Assembly (NCBI GenBank): GCA_033557685.1
Contig: JAWQRN010000138.1
Location: 1 to 36,442 of the forward strand
Direction of reading: 5' to 3'
Source: Sperchopsis tessellata
Taxonomy: Eukaryota; Arthropoda; Insecta; Coleoptera; Hydrophilidae
Length of the DNA: 36,442 nt
The notes under the pieces are model-generated. The model had not been told where the DNA came from. It did no database searches and saw only the letters and a list, made by a program, of their open reading frames with translations. Both the position numbers and the translations under genes were made by a program. Of the stretch, positions 9,908-21,530 are shown one piece after another. Within the stretch, counting starts at the first letter, position 1. Each line of letters begins with the position of its first letter.

Positions 9908-10624
9908 TAGGTACAGAACTTAACAAAGAACTTTCTCTTATATTAACTTATATGCACGGTGCGAAATATTTGTAGAGTAAATTGCGAGTGAACGATTCTT
10001 TCGTGGGGCTCTAGGTATATATGTATAAATTAATAGAATATAATGTTCTGTGTATGAATTAAGAGCAGAATAAACTTTACCTGGCGATACTCGAGTACGA
10101 GAATATATTTTTATGGGCTTTTATTAGAGTACACAGCAAAGCAACCCGAATTAAAAGTATGTTTTACGTATTCTGTACTTATCCTACTCTGCCGCCGTTG
10201 AAATGTTATGCCACCCTACACTGCGAATTTATTTGCCATGTAACTTGCTCTTAGGTATTTATGGTGGACACTGGCCTAGGTAATAAGGTTTAATTATATT
10301 TAGTTGTTCAAAATTCTGGATTTAAAATGTTAAATTAAATCCAGTGCCAGCATACAGAATTTGGCTTATGTAGTCAATTAAGTACAGAAATTCTCTGAAA
10401 TAAAATGTTAATAATAATACATCATATCGTGATTTTCACTGGACTTACCTATAATGCATCAACCCAAATGCTACCATAATGCAATAACTTCATGCTCATC
10501 GTTCAATTAATTGTATCAAAGTTTAATTGATTGTGAAAATAATTATTTGCAGTGTTTCACAGCAGAGAAATAAATTATTAAAGCAATAAAACTATTAATT
10601 CTGCACGTAGAGTTCAATTATTAC
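9908..10624. other. non-coding; possible solo-LTR-like segment
   Basis: Sequence at about 9955-10135 carries AGCAGAATAAACTTTACC and a CG-containing block (CTGGCGATACTCGAGTACG), which resembles the R region of an LTR. I find no duplicate, PPT or PBS. The remainder is AT-rich without visible features. Confidence 0.3.
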
Positions 10625-11035
10625 AGTAGATATTTCAAGGTTTTCCGGGAGATGACCATGTGTTAGCTTTTATTTATGTTAGCTCTCAAAAATGTTAGTC
10701 ATAGTCTCTTCAGAGCTTTCATGGCAGTTTATACTTAGCAAATTTAAAAGCTACAGATCTCGGAAAGGTGAAAGGCAGTTGAGGACCAGGACGAGGGAGG
10801 ATCTCATGGTTGAAGAACTTAAGAACATGGTTTAACACGTTAACCACTGAATTGTTTCGTAATGCCGCTAATAAAGTTAAGATTGCGTTGTGGATATCCA
10901 ACATCCGGTAACGGATAGTAATGCAAAGAAGATGAAAACATCTCGATAATGTCATCTATAACGGTGAACGAAACTTCGGCAAAAAGAAAAGACAACATAC
11001 GGTTATCTTCCGGAAAATCTGAAGATAGTAAAACT
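10625..11035. mobile_element. fold-back element B2, long inverted ends
   Basis: The left end (about 10636-10672: GGTTTTCCGGGAGATGACCA, then TGTGTTAGCTTTTA) is an imperfect inverse of the right end (about 10980-11030: AAAAAGAAAAGACAACATAC, then GGTTATCTTCCGGAAAATC). A hammerhead-like module lies just inside the right end (10942-10980). The central ~200 bp (about 10740-10940) is unlike B1 or B3 and may be captured flanking sequence. The longest frame across it (minus strand, 10719-10955) has no recognised similarity. Confidence 0.6.
10942..10980 (+). other. hammerhead-like module in B2
   Basis: CTCGATAATGTCATCTATAA then CGGTGAACGAAACTTCGGC. It keeps GAAAC and has the same length as the other modules, but the stem is weakened (GTCA opposite GAAC). 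Confidence 0.4.
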
Positions 11036-12933
11036 CTTATTTGTCAGTTGAATAATGCGCAGTCAGAACCAGATTTGTTATTTACACTATTTTAAATACA
11101 AGTAGTGCCTACATGGGATGTAAGTCATAATGGGGCTTAAAATTGCCACAAATACTGAGTAATATTGATGAAAATCTAGTGAAATCATCAATTTTAATTT
11201 ACTTATTTATTTTATTAAACTTTCTGTACTAACGATAAATAAATTACAATTCAACAATAATATTAAACAACATTCTGCTTAAAAATTAAAATTAAATATT
11301 AACTACACTGTAATAAGAAATTCATTATTCTGAATTTATATACTTTTCTCTCCAATAAATTAAATGGATCACAACCATTTATTAAACATTACATACTGTA
11401 ACAGGCGACTCCCAGCTCATAAGTTAATAACAGAAGCAGTGTTTTTGAAAAAGCTCCCCAGATCGAGTATGGGTGTTGATGATTTCGAATTAAGAAAATA
11501 CAAATTATTAAGTGATATATCTAGCAAAAACTGAATAAATAATTCCTTATACTTATTTGAGCAAATAAATAACCTAATATTTATATTTAACCTGTATTAT
11601 ATGCAAATAAATAAGAATAAAACAAGTCTGTGTAGTGTGGGAAACGTATGGGAGTGTTGGAATTTGCAAGTCATAATAGCCTCGGACTGTCAATTAAGAA
11701 TTTTTATAATTTGTAAAAACAAATGTTTGTAAAACTTCCTCTATCACTCAGTGTCAGAAGACTAGGATTTTTGAATAATATCACAATTTTTATTGCGACA
11801 GCAAACTTGTATCTAAGAGACCAAATGAACTAATAAAAATCACATTATCTTGCGGGTTTCTAATTTGCTATGCTAGAAAAATATGATAAGTAGAGTGGTT
11901 ATATATTGTTATATGGTGAATATTTTTGTAGTTGCATTTTGAAAGGTAATATTTTTTCAACGATTTTTAATATGTTCATCGTACAATAGCTTGAAGCTTA
12001 TGCCCATTCCAACGTCTCTGAGTATAATTCAAATTCTGATAACATTAGATGTATTTTGAAAAAGTATAAAATATTAGAAAGAAAACCGATCTTGATCCCC
12101 CTGGATCATTTGTCAATCCAGAATATTTTTAATTGCGCTAAACACCTTCAAAAAATGTACCTTGTTTATAACACTTATTAATATAATTGACTTAAAAAAT
12201 TAAGAGAAGCGATGTTTGACTACTTTAAGGGTAGTTTGACTTGACACATTCTAAAAACTTTTTACTTCTATTAAATTTGAAATGTACTCACAAATTGTTT
12301 CAACAAAGAATGTTCGATGTTCACCTACATTCTGGGTGTATAAGTGGTAAAATTATATTTGCGCGAGTATAATTCAAATATTAATGTAATATAATAATAG
12401 GCTGTGAATAGAGCTGATGAGTTCAGATATTTAATAGGATATTCATTATTTAGTTACGTTTATAGTGATTTAGGTACATATTAACTTTAAAGTGGGGAAT
12501 TTTAGGTAAGTTAGTAAAATAGCCCATTCCTAAAGCGATATTTTTGTTGAAATTGTTTTTATTTTCATTTAATCCTTTAACTATATCCAAATTAATTATT
12601 GCATGATCTTGCTGAACCCTGATTTATTGGTACTCGAAAAATAATTGGTCTGTATTTATCATAAGATAGATTACCGCATAATGATTGGATGCCCCAGGGC
12701 TCGTCAAGAATACAATATTCTACTTAATTTTAAGGTGAGAATTCCTTATTCTTGTTGCTTTTCGACTAATATTATCTTTTATTTGAGGAAAGACACTTCG
12801 ACGCTTTAGAGACTTGTTCTCTGTAACATTTAATAGTTCGGGAAAATGTAAGACAGCTATGTATTTGAAAAGATATAAATAATATTTTTAATAATAAAGT
12901 TAAAGAATTTTTTATTACAAAAATATAAATTCA
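11036..12933. other. AT-rich non-coding stretch
   Basis: No coding similarity, repeat array or RNA gene recognised. Confidence 0.6.
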
Positions 12934-13714
12934 AAGAGCATTCGATTACTTACCTTGCGAAATTAACAAGTAATTGAAAAATGATAGCTTCGTTAAAATT
13001 CATAAGGGTAAGCAACATTTGTTGCTGATGATACAAAAAGACGTGCTTGCTAAAAAATACTAAAATGATTAAAGAATCTATAAAATTTATTTACAAAAGT
13101 TGGAGAGAAAAATAATGCATAAAAAGGTTAATGGACAGATTAAAAATATTTGTAGCTAAAACATGTCTAATGTATAAAATTGAAACGCCATCTCTATTCA
13201 GCAATAATGCGTCTAGAGTCATATAGGGCAGGGTTTCATATGTTTCTGAGAAAGTAATTTATTTGTTGTCTAATTACAAATCGACGCTTTAATGTTATAA
13301 TCTGTTAATATAGCTGTCTTATATAAGAGCATTCGATTACTTACCTTGCGAAATTAACAAGTAATTGAAAAATGATAGCTTCGTTAAAATTCATAAGGGT
13401 AAGCAACATTTGTTGCTGATGATACAAAAAGACGAGCTTGCTAAAAAATACTAAAATGATTAAAGAATCTATAAAATTTATTTACAAAAGTTGGAGAGAA
13501 AAATAATGCACAAAAAGGTTAATGGACAGATTAAATATATTTGTAGCTAAAACATGTCTAATTTATAAAATTGAAACGCCATCTCTATTCAGCAATAATG
13601 CGTCTAGAGTCATATAGGGCACCGTTTCATATGTTTCTGAGAAAGTAATTTATTTGTTGTCTAATTACAAATCGACGCTTTAATGTTATAATCTGTTAAT
13701 ATAGCTGTCATATT
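12934..13714. repeat. recent tandem duplication, two ~391-bp units
   Basis: AGAGCATTCGATTACTTACC starts at 12935 and again at 13326, a period of 391. The two units align without indels to about 13709. I count about seven substitutions (for example GACGTGC/GACGAGC, GCAGGG/GCACCG), so about 98% identity. The unit is AT-rich, has no long open frame and matches no family I know. Its two GTTGCTGATGA stretches are short and isolated. Confidence 0.95.
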
Positions 13715-14863
13715 GATAATGGATAGTTGCATTTCGTCTTCCTAGGAAAAAATTAAAGTAAAATTATTTCTGTATATAAATATACAAAATATAACTTAAA
13801 ATAATTTCGATCGGATACGTTTCACAATTATTTGCAATAATTATCATACAGCAAAATCACAGAGCACATTTTGTAAGATTGAGGTTCCCGAGCTTGTTTT
13901 CTTAGGTTCGAGGACTTGTTTGTGTGTGCTAACATATACACAGAATTGTTAACGTTCCAAGAAGAAATAAATAATATATACGATTTTGTTCTATAGCTAA
14001 AACATTAGCCTCCATATCCCTTACCTCTTAATTCTCATATTTACGTATATATAGTGTATTTCGTATGTCCTTAAGAAACAAGTTATATAACTTTGGACCA
14101 ATGTATGTAGAAAAAATCAGATTTTCCTGTATTAAATATTGTCTAATACGGGGGCGACTCTCTATATTTCAAATAGTATTGTATCCATGTGAAACGGCAG
14201 AAAATTTGAATGTGCTTTATAATAAAACTATATAAGAAATCACATACAAATCCTTTACTTGCACGATATATCCTAAAAGATTCGATAAAACTCATCTTTA
14301 TCTGGAAAAACGTCATTCAATCAATATAAGAATAATTGGCAGCTCGGACAACTCTTCATCGGTACCATTAACCGCAGATATTTATGACCTGGGAATATAA
14401 TTTCCACCTTTTTTATTTCATACTTTATTTATGATTGCTTGAATTTTGATTTGACTGAACTCATAATACATTTGCATTCAAAGGAATTCTTGTAGTAATT
14501 TGTCTTGGGTATGTACTTTTTGGTAAACTTGAATCCTCGAAAATGCGACAGGGTCCTTTTTATCTGTATTTAGTAAGTCAAAGCAAATCATGTGTTTTCT
14601 ATGTATCGACTTATAGTTAGGATTCCCAATTAGAAATTGTACATGTGCAGATGCGATTTAATGTTATTTGCTAATTCTTAGCCCTAAATATGTGTCCATT
14701 TATAAATAAGTTAACAATATCATTAAACTTAAAATTTAGCACAATCTTTCTGTTTAGTGATTCTACAATTGTATTAGGCTAGATAAAACAGCGCTTAATA
14801 TGCTTAAAACATTTGTTGCCAATAGACACTCTGAAATCTCCGAAAATACAAATCCCAATGATT
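13715..14863. other. AT-rich non-coding stretch
   Basis: Nothing recognisable. No frame resembles the RT expected upstream of a BEL/Pao integrase, so the element that starts at 14864 is truncated on its 5' side. Confidence 0.6.
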
Positions 14864-15366
14864 AGAGGCTTGTTTCCTCACTACTTTCCGACGCTTTGTC
14901 GCTGGTTGATGAAAACCACTTTACATATTTCCTGACAATGGCACACATTTTGTGGTTGGTAAAAGTTATGGTTATAAGAACAAGGTCATTTTTTAGGAGA
15001 TAATTCTCAGAATGTTCCCGAAAATCTAGCTAACAATGGCAAAATCTGGCAATTCTTTTCCACCCCGTTCTCGTCATTTCGGAGGATTATGGGAAGCAGG
15101 TATAAAAAGCAAAAAGTATCCGAAACGCATATTGGACGATGCCAGCGCATCAAATGGAATCAGAGGCAACAACAGTTACCAGTTGGTGTAATGGTTGTCA
15201 TCAAAGATGATAATCTCCTCCCATTATAGTTGAAAATGGGTCGTATCACAGCACTGCATCCAGGAACTGATGGTATTGCAATAATTGCCTCAGTTCAAAC
15301 GTCCTTATGCATTCAACGGATAACATTGTGTAAAGTTCGTCTTCTCGCAGTGATTATGTGAATCCT
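14864..15366 (+). pseudogene. BEL/Pao integrase C-terminal half
   Basis: Integrase end of a BEL/Pao LTR retrotransposon, the enzyme that inserts the cDNA. In frame, 14864 onward reads LEACFLTTFRRFVAG, two stops, then KPLYIFPDNGTHFVVGKS. This is the second catalytic Asp block, with D at 14934-14936 intact. At about 15034 NGKIWQF is followed in shifted frames by sequence equivalent to PPRSPHFGGLWEA. About 100 residues, including the catalytic Glu region, are then missing. From about 15140 the C-terminal domain reads RIKWNQRQQQLPVG, VVIKDDNLPPL, GRITALHPGTDGIA, and ends near KVRLLAV. Dead copy. A polypurine tract and LTR follow in the expected order. Confidence 0.85.
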
Positions 15367-15417
15367 AAACATATTGTGTGTGAAAATTAAAGGCTGGAGT
15401 TTATAATTATTGGTATT

Positions 15418-15828
15418 ATGAATAGTTTTACAATTTTCAGTATGTATTTGTATACTCTTATTTCTGTCATTATGTGTCTGTATTTTTATTTTCTATGTGA
15501 ATTTCTATATTTCTTGCATTGTTTTTTTATCTATTTTCTATATGTATTTGTATATTCTTATTTCTCTCATTATGTGTCTGTCACTTTATTTTCATGTGTA
15601 TTTGTATTTTCTTATTTCTTTGATTATGTGTATGTCTTCTTATTTTCTATGAGTATTTGTATGTCTTGCTTTGTTTATTATGTATGTTGTATATCTATTA
15701 GTATATCCGTACGTCTTTCATTATGGGTATGTTTAATCGTCTATATGTATTTGAGTATTTCTTGTTACTTTCTCTATGATTTTCATTCTATTCATATTTC
15801 TTTATATATTTTATTATTTTATTTGTAG
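15418..15828. repeat. T-rich imperfect minisatellite between pol and LTR
   Basis: Degenerate units of about 55-100 bp containing GTATTTGTAT, CTTATTTCT and ATTATGTGTCTGT recur near 15441, 15541, 15597 and 15652. The 136-codon open frame across it (many F, Y, S, V, C) is what T-rich repeats give by chance and is not called as a gene. Confidence 0.7.
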
Positions 15829-15855
15829 TTTATGAAATATAAAAAGTAATTGTTT

Positions 15856-15868
15856 CAAGGTGGGGGCA
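15856..15868 (+). other. polypurine tract
   Basis: CAAGGTGGGGGCA sits directly before TGTTCGAA. Purine run then TG is the plus-strand primer site and LTR start in LTR retrotransposons. Confidence 0.65.
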
Positions 15869-16450
15869 TGTTCGAATTTTGTTTCTAAATTCAATTTGAA
15901 ACTGCAAGCCACTCCGTGGCCAACAGCAGCTCACGGAGTGGAAGCGGTGGAATGATATCGGCTTCGAATGTCTCAAAACTCTGCCTAATACATAACGAAA
16001 ACCAACCATTGTAGATATTGTTACAAAATCCCTTATTTAAACTAATTTAATATTTTATTTTAAGTTATTTTAGAGGGAGAATTTAATATATTTTGCTGTC
16101 TGATAATTATCATTGATGTTACTTAAATTCTTCTGTTGTCCAATTACACTGACTACGGACACCTTACGTGATTTTATAGCCGGATTCCCAAATATAAAAT
16201 ACGATGTACAGATAAAGCAGAGGTAGATACATTTTAAATCGTAAACATATTTTTACTGTCAGGTGGTTCTGTGATTATAAATATTATATTTTATTCTATG
16301 AATTACAATATTTTTAATAAAGTATTCTTTAATTTATACTTCGTTTTAGTTTTATTATTTCATTATTATTTTATCTTATTCTTGCTATATTTTACATTTC
16401 CACAGTTAATGATCATACCATTTTGGCCTTTTACAAGGATCACGTAAATC
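15869..16450 (+). mobile_element. LTR of the BEL/Pao element
   Basis: Starts TGTTCG right after the polypurine tract. It holds a perfect 10-bp inverted repeat, CCACTCCGTG (15909-15918) and CACGGAGTGG (15932-15941). A poly(A) signal AATAAAG lies near 16317. The 3' end is placed where a PBS-like sequence begins and is uncertain. No second copy in the window allows direct confirmation. Confidence 0.55.
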
Positions 16451-16470
16451 TGGCGACTACTAGATCCGCA
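16451..16470 (+). other. primer-binding-site-like sequence after the LTR
   Basis: TGGCGACTACTAGATCCGCA followed by ATAAACCAGGAGAATTCAAG resembles the tRNA-primer site and leader found after the 5' LTR of some insect LTR elements (TGGCGAC...). If real, a PBS to the right of an LTR that already has a PPT to its left means tandem elements sharing one LTR. I recognise no gag after it. Confidence 0.35.
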
Positions 16471-18039
16471 ATAAACCAGGAGAATTCAAGTCTATTTGTA
16501 TGTCAATTCCGAATTTGGAGTTGTCTGAAATTGTCTATAGTGCTTTATTAGAATTCTTGCAAGGTATATTCTTAATATATTTTTAATGCCCATTTTATTC
16601 TGTCCATATTTTCTGCGAAACATCTTAAACATATCATGATAGTTTATTTGAAACAATTAGCTTATTGGAATCTTATAAATTATGTTTGTTTATTAGCAAT
16701 GTTACTATCGCATATTGTAAACATTCTCGTATTTTCATAGAAAGTATAAATAGTTCATTCACGGTCAGTTACTGTAAATCTTCTATCTTAATGATCAGAC
16801 GTTTCATTCTCAATAACATTTCGTTGCCTTTGAACAGGTCTTGGAAAACTCTGTACATTTGAACGTAGTTATAGCTTATTGTAAGAGCCTTACCATCAAA
16901 ATTCTATTATATGTTGAGGGTTAGCAATCACATTTTATTCCCTGTTTTGACTTAAACTTAAAGTTGGAAGATAGTTTCCGGAATTGCAAAGCGGGTCGGT
17001 ATAATTGGGCATTCTAATCATGATAAGCGCCTTATCACACAAGTTCTTCATTCTGAGTCGAAAATCTGTTCAATCAAAATTACAGCTATTCAAATTTAAA
17101 TCGTTCTATTTATCACTAACTTTGTTTATATTTATGTTTCGGTTTTGGTGATATAGATTGCAGTAGCTCTGCTTCAATAGTCTAAATTTTGTATCTTGTC
17201 TTTTTACATTAAATACCAATACCATACTTGAGTTAATACAAACGCAACTTTTCTTTATGGGTTCTACTTTTTATTTTCCCTTGATGATCATACCATTTTT
17301 TATGATTAGCAACTCTTTAAAAAATATAACTATAGGGAATAATACTATATACCTTAAAATCCATATTAAGTATTTTCGCTATACAAGTTGAAGATATTTT
17401 AATAATATTTTTAATAACTAACTTTGGAAAAACAGAAAAACAGTTTTTGCTCTATGAAGCCATTCAATCCACACTTTTATTCATAATAGAAGAAAGTTTG
17501 CTAAAATTGCGTACACACATAATCTTTTACTATATTTGTTTCTTCCACCTTCTTTTCTTAAATATTTAACATGTCTTCTATGTCCCACTGTTAATATGTA
17601 GGTCTTTATATGAAAATTTCAAATTCTTAGGTAATGGTTCTTATATATTTACATATACATAGTTGTCTTGTATTTTATTTATTTATTTATATTTTTTTAC
17701 AAGTTTCATATTATATTTGCTTATTAACCATCATTTAAATACGGAAATTTGTTGATGCTCACTTATAATTTATACTTACTATTTGAAGCTGTTGTATAAA
17801 TTTGAAAACGTTTCTCCCAATGTGAGTTATATTATGTTGTAAAATAATAATTTAACGTAAAATATAGATAATTTGATAAACCAGGGGGTAGTTTCTGCTG
17901 ATTGTCTATATCCAAGTAAGTTGATTCTTTTGTAGCTTTATTTGTTTCATTTGATTACATGAGATTTAGATTATTCCACCTGTGTTGAGAGTTATAATGT
18001 ATCGCCCATCAACACGAAGGAGGTAACTGTGTTGAATTT
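16471..18039. other. AT-rich non-coding stretch
   Basis: No protein similarity. A 16-bp sequence ATGATCATACCATTTT at 17284-17299 repeats one inside the LTR at 16409-16424. Otherwise nothing is visible. Confidence 0.5.
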
Positions 18040-18200
18040 TTTTCTTGCCAATGTTTCGTCCACCGTTGCAGGGGATATTATCAACACATGTAGCTGTTGA
18101 TACTTAGTACTTTTGAAAGCTAGATTTATTGATAATTTCCCCTGCAATGGGCAAATAAACTTTTAACTCCCGGAAAACTTGAAGATATCTAGTGTGGTTA
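18040..18200. mobile_element. fold-back element B3, two modules head to head
   Basis: A minus-strand hammerhead-like module (18047-18087) and a degraded plus-strand one (about 18127-18160) face each other across a ~40-bp spacer. The right end has CTCCCGGAAAACTTGAAGAT (from 18167) as in B1 and B2. This copy shows the symmetric architecture of the family. Confidence 0.6.
18047..18087 (-). other. hammerhead-like module in B3
   Basis: On the minus strand: GTGTTGATAATATCCCCTGC, then AACGGTGGACGAAACATTGGC split as AACGGTGGACG and AAACATTGGC. GAAAC is intact. The left stem has ATCC where the others have GTCC. Confidence 0.45.
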
Positions 18201-19150
18201 TGAAAGTCTACATACAGAAGTAAAGCTATAGATATTTTCCTGTCGTTGAGTTTCGTTTTGATAAGTTTTGCTTGGTCCATTCTTTAATTTTTTCTCTCAT
18301 ACATAATGACTCTGGTAAGATAAGATAACGTCACTAATTCTGTCCGGTGATCAAAAACACGCACGTAAATTATAAACTTATTACGATGTTTTCCAATTTC
18401 TGGGTATAAAAGTCGACTTTAAGTGCACGTGTATTTTCCCTCTTCCTATTTTACAATTACGTTGCTTTTTTTGAATAACATTTGTAATATGCTACCATCT
18501 GAGATAGAATGCCCAGTAGCCATTGTTCTTTCCAAGTGTTGGAATGTTCCTCTGACTATACGAAGGTCTAAAAATAACATTTTTAATTTAATAAATTGGT
18601 TTTTTCAGGATTAATTTACAGCGTACATTTTCTTATAAGAATTATCTTGTGTCTCACACGAGTCAAGTACCTTGTGAATAACTTATATACTGTAATTAGT
18701 CATTACTGGTACTAATTTCGTAATATACATTTTCTGCATAAAATATGCCAAGATGTTAATCATTTTATAAAAAACACCACTCTAATCATCAAAATATGAC
18801 GTAAGCGCAGCCACATATACTTTTAAAGTTACCTTAGAGCCTTAATATAATTTTCGTAGGGATAGAACGAAACTAGATATATTTTCTATGCAGTGGGAAT
18901 TTATTATGTTATGTTAAGTAGAGAGGTAATTGCTGGCTCGTTATAATGCAAGCAAGCTAATCTCTGAAAACAGACACAAAAGTTTCGTTTAACGATACAA
19001 TGTATTGGAAATTTCATATGAATATTCTGTTTAAATGAAGGTGGGCAATAATTTAGCTAACGCAAATGGGACATGAGCATCAAACTTCAAGTCAATAGAG
19101 AAAATAGTCCGTATTTATTAAATCAAATCAAATAAATTAACCATTTTATC
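18201..19150. other. AT-rich non-coding stretch
   Basis: Nothing recognised. The 63-codon frame near 18423 has no family resemblance. Confidence 0.55.
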
Positions 19151-19154
19151 GTTG

Positions 19155-19245
19155 TGGTGTTAACTATGTAACTTAGAGGTGTCCCGGGTTCGATTCCCCG
19201 CCCAGAAGAATTTTCTTAGGTAAAAATCTCAGGGGCTTGGAATCA
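19155..19245 (+). mobile_element. tRNA-derived SINE fragment
   Basis: GGTTCGATTCC at 19187-19197 is an exact pol III B box within CCCGGGTTCGATTCCCCG, a T-arm-like stem. Upstream, GTGGTGTTAACTATG resembles a decayed A-box/D-arm (AGTGGTTAACTGC type). There is no closed acceptor stem or credible anticodon arm, so this is not a functional tRNA gene. The downstream AAGAATTTTCTTAGG segment would be the SINE body. The plus-strand fragment abuts the 3' end of the minus-strand LINE. Confidence 0.6.
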
Positions 19246-19249
19246 ATTC

Positions 19250-19505
19250 ATTAAAAATGATTATAATTTTTATCTTTATTAAAATAAACTATGCAGTAAA
19301 TCAAAATTATTTTCAAAACACCTTTGCAGGCTTCATTGCGTCAATTACAAAACGTAAATTAATTTTTAAAAAATAAATCATAATAAAATTGTATCGTAAA
19401 CAAAATTATTTACAATTAACTGTATAATTAGAACATAAATTCAAAAACACAAAAAACAACAAAAAAAAATTCTATGTAACATAACTAAAGAGAAAAATCA
19501 AATAC
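19250..19505 (-). mobile_element. 3' untranslated region of the minus-strand LINE
   Basis: AT-rich sequence follows the LINE C-terminus. On the minus strand it ends with a poly(A)-signal-like AATAAAGATAAAAA (plus 19264-19280). The boundary is inferred from that and from the adjacent SINE fragment. Confidence 0.45.
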
Positions 19506-21530
19506 ACTATTAGTAATTTTGAGCCAAATATTCATCTAAACAATATGGTTCATTTTTATAAAGAAAGTCATATAATTTACATTTAAAGTGCTTGTTATTA
19601 CCAATTTGTTTGATAGACGTAGGCAACTTGTTATACTTTCTGATACATGCATAGAAACACCTTTTCTCAGTACGAGTAAGTCGATGCATTGGATACTTAT
19701 GTACATTTGTAGATCTTGTTGGATATTCATGCTGATACTTAAAATTCCGAAACTTGGGTTTGTTTTTATAAAGAAAACAGCAGCAATCCAATACATTGAT
19801 CGCCGGGACTATAAGTAAGCGGTTTACTCTGAACACACCCCTACAAGATGCTAAGTATGGCAATACAAATGCCGTTCAGCTTTCTTTTGAAGAATAAATA
19901 TCTTTGTGGCATTAACAGATGCTCCCCAAAATAGTATTCAATATCTCAAATATGAATATATATTTGTGAAATTCGAGGCTCGTTGTGATGTCGCGCCAAC
20001 ATACCTTGAAAATACTCGCATTCCATATATTTGCCTAGCAAATTTTGACGAAAGATTTGTATGTACATTAAAGCTCAAGCTTTTATCAATATAAATGCCC
20101 AGCAATTTTAACGATTTGGAAAATAATATCATATCGTTGTCCAATGTTACACTTTCAAGATTCGGTTCTTGTGCATTTTCGGTTTGAAAAAGAAGTGCAG
20201 ATGTCTTCTCAGAGTTCATGTAACGTTTATTTTTCAAAAACCAATCCTTACTAAGTCTTTAGAATATATTCATCTTGGAGACGATATCAATGTAGTTACT
20301 CCCAACCACCAATAGGTTAGTGTCATCTGCAAAATTCACCAAAGTATGGGAAAGATTCACGGCTACATGGGATAAGTCATTTATAAATAGCACACATAGA
20401 AGTGGTCCTAAAATACTACCTTGGGTACTCTCTTCTCTATTACTCCACTAGACGAGAAGAATAATCTCGAATTTTTCGTAACAACGATCATCTGCTTACG
20501 TTGATACAGATAGCTTCTAATTCAATTTTTTGCAACCCTTCGCATGCCATAGGACTGCAGTTTCGACAGCAATAGACTATGGTCAATGTAGTAGAAGGCA
20601 TTAGACAAATCGACAAATATACCACAAGCCAAACCCCTAGATTCCATAACTCCCTAGTCTTAGAAATGAAATCAAATATAACCGACTCTGTATTTCATGT
20701 TGAAAATCATTTAATTTATTATATTTGGTTAGATATAGACCTAATCGTTTAGCCATTATATCCTAAAATATTTTGGAAAAACCAGTAAACCAGTAAACTA
20801 ATGGGTCTATAGTTAAATGGACTAGAACGGTTGCCCTTTTTAAGCAAGGGCTTCACCAAAGCCATCTTTAAAAGTTGAGGAAAAACTCCAGTTGATAATG
20901 GTAAATTTATGACATGTATCAACGGATTAAGAAAGTGTGATTTGGACCGTTTTATCATGAAGGGTGGAATATCATCAACACCGCAACTTTTTCTATTTTA
21001 TAATTTAGCCACACTGTTTAAAACAGCAGGATAAATAAAAGAGTGCTCAACAATTGCACACCGAAGTGACACTAACCTTCAATGTATTCAAAACATTAGC
21101 AATGTGTACTGATGTACATATTTGATCTAATTTAATTGGAGATCTGCTTTGAGTTTTACCGGCAAGATACCCTACTGACTTTCAGATTTCACAAGATTTA
21201 TTGTCAGAGTTTTGAATTCTATTTGAAAAATATTCTTTCTTTGTCTGATTAACCAAATTTTTATAGTCGTTCGGTACAAGATCGGGATTTCTTTTTAACA
21301 TGACTTCCATTGATTTTAAATTTTCACTAGCTCGTGTAATGTTAGGAGCTATCCATTATCTTTTTAACTACGATATAGTTAACGCACTTCTTTGGGAAGC
21401 ACATGTTAAAATTATTAGCAAAAATTGACAAAAACATTTCATAGCCGTTATTAACATCTATAAAAACATAAACATTATCCCATGATTCCATAGATAAACA
21501 ATTATAAAAGTAATTAGTCTATATCATAGT
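19506..21530 (-). pseudogene. CR1/Jockey-type LINE ORF2, 5'-truncated
   Basis: Reverse transcriptase of a non-LTR retrotransposon. Reading the minus strand from high to low coordinates: the endonuclease-RT linker (about 21510-21180: ESWDNVYVFIDVNNGYEM, NPDLVPNDYKNLVNQTKKEY, SVGYLAGKTQSRSP); RT start (20958-20770: NPLIHVINLPLSTGVFPQLL, then VKPLLKKGNRSSPFNYRPIS); DLSNAFYYIDHSLLLSKL (about 20610-20560); GSILGPLLCVLFINDLSHVA (about 20430-20370); the FADD catalytic box at 20322-20333, intact; KLLGIYIDKSLSFNVH (about 20110-20060); and a C-terminus ending NNKHFKCKLYDFLYKNEPYC (about 19600-19540). Several stops and frameshifts break it, and the endonuclease is absent. The C-terminal HRLTRTEKRCFYACIRKYNK block is typical of CR1-like LINEs. 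The exact clade is uncertain. Confidence 0.85.

Noticed and set aside
9955..10135. Solo LTR
   Set aside because: AATAAA and local composition are suggestive, but there are no TG...CA boundaries with a duplication and no internal sequence.
10719..10955. 78-codon minus-strand frame inside B2
   Set aside because: No family resemblance; lies in the non-conserved centre of a non-coding element.
15418..15828. 136-codon frame, apparently membrane-like
   Set aside because: Hydrophobicity follows from T-rich tandem repeats; no start context or family, and it lies between BEL/Pao pol and LTR.
16409..17299. 16-bp direct repeat ATGATCATACCATTTT at 16409 and 17284 as a target-site duplication
   Set aside because: One copy lies inside the proposed LTR and nothing between them looks like an insertion; possibly chance or an LTR fragment.
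19155..19230. A tRNA gene
   Set aside because: The B box and T-arm are good, but there is no acceptor stem and no credible anticodon arm; it fits a SINE head.
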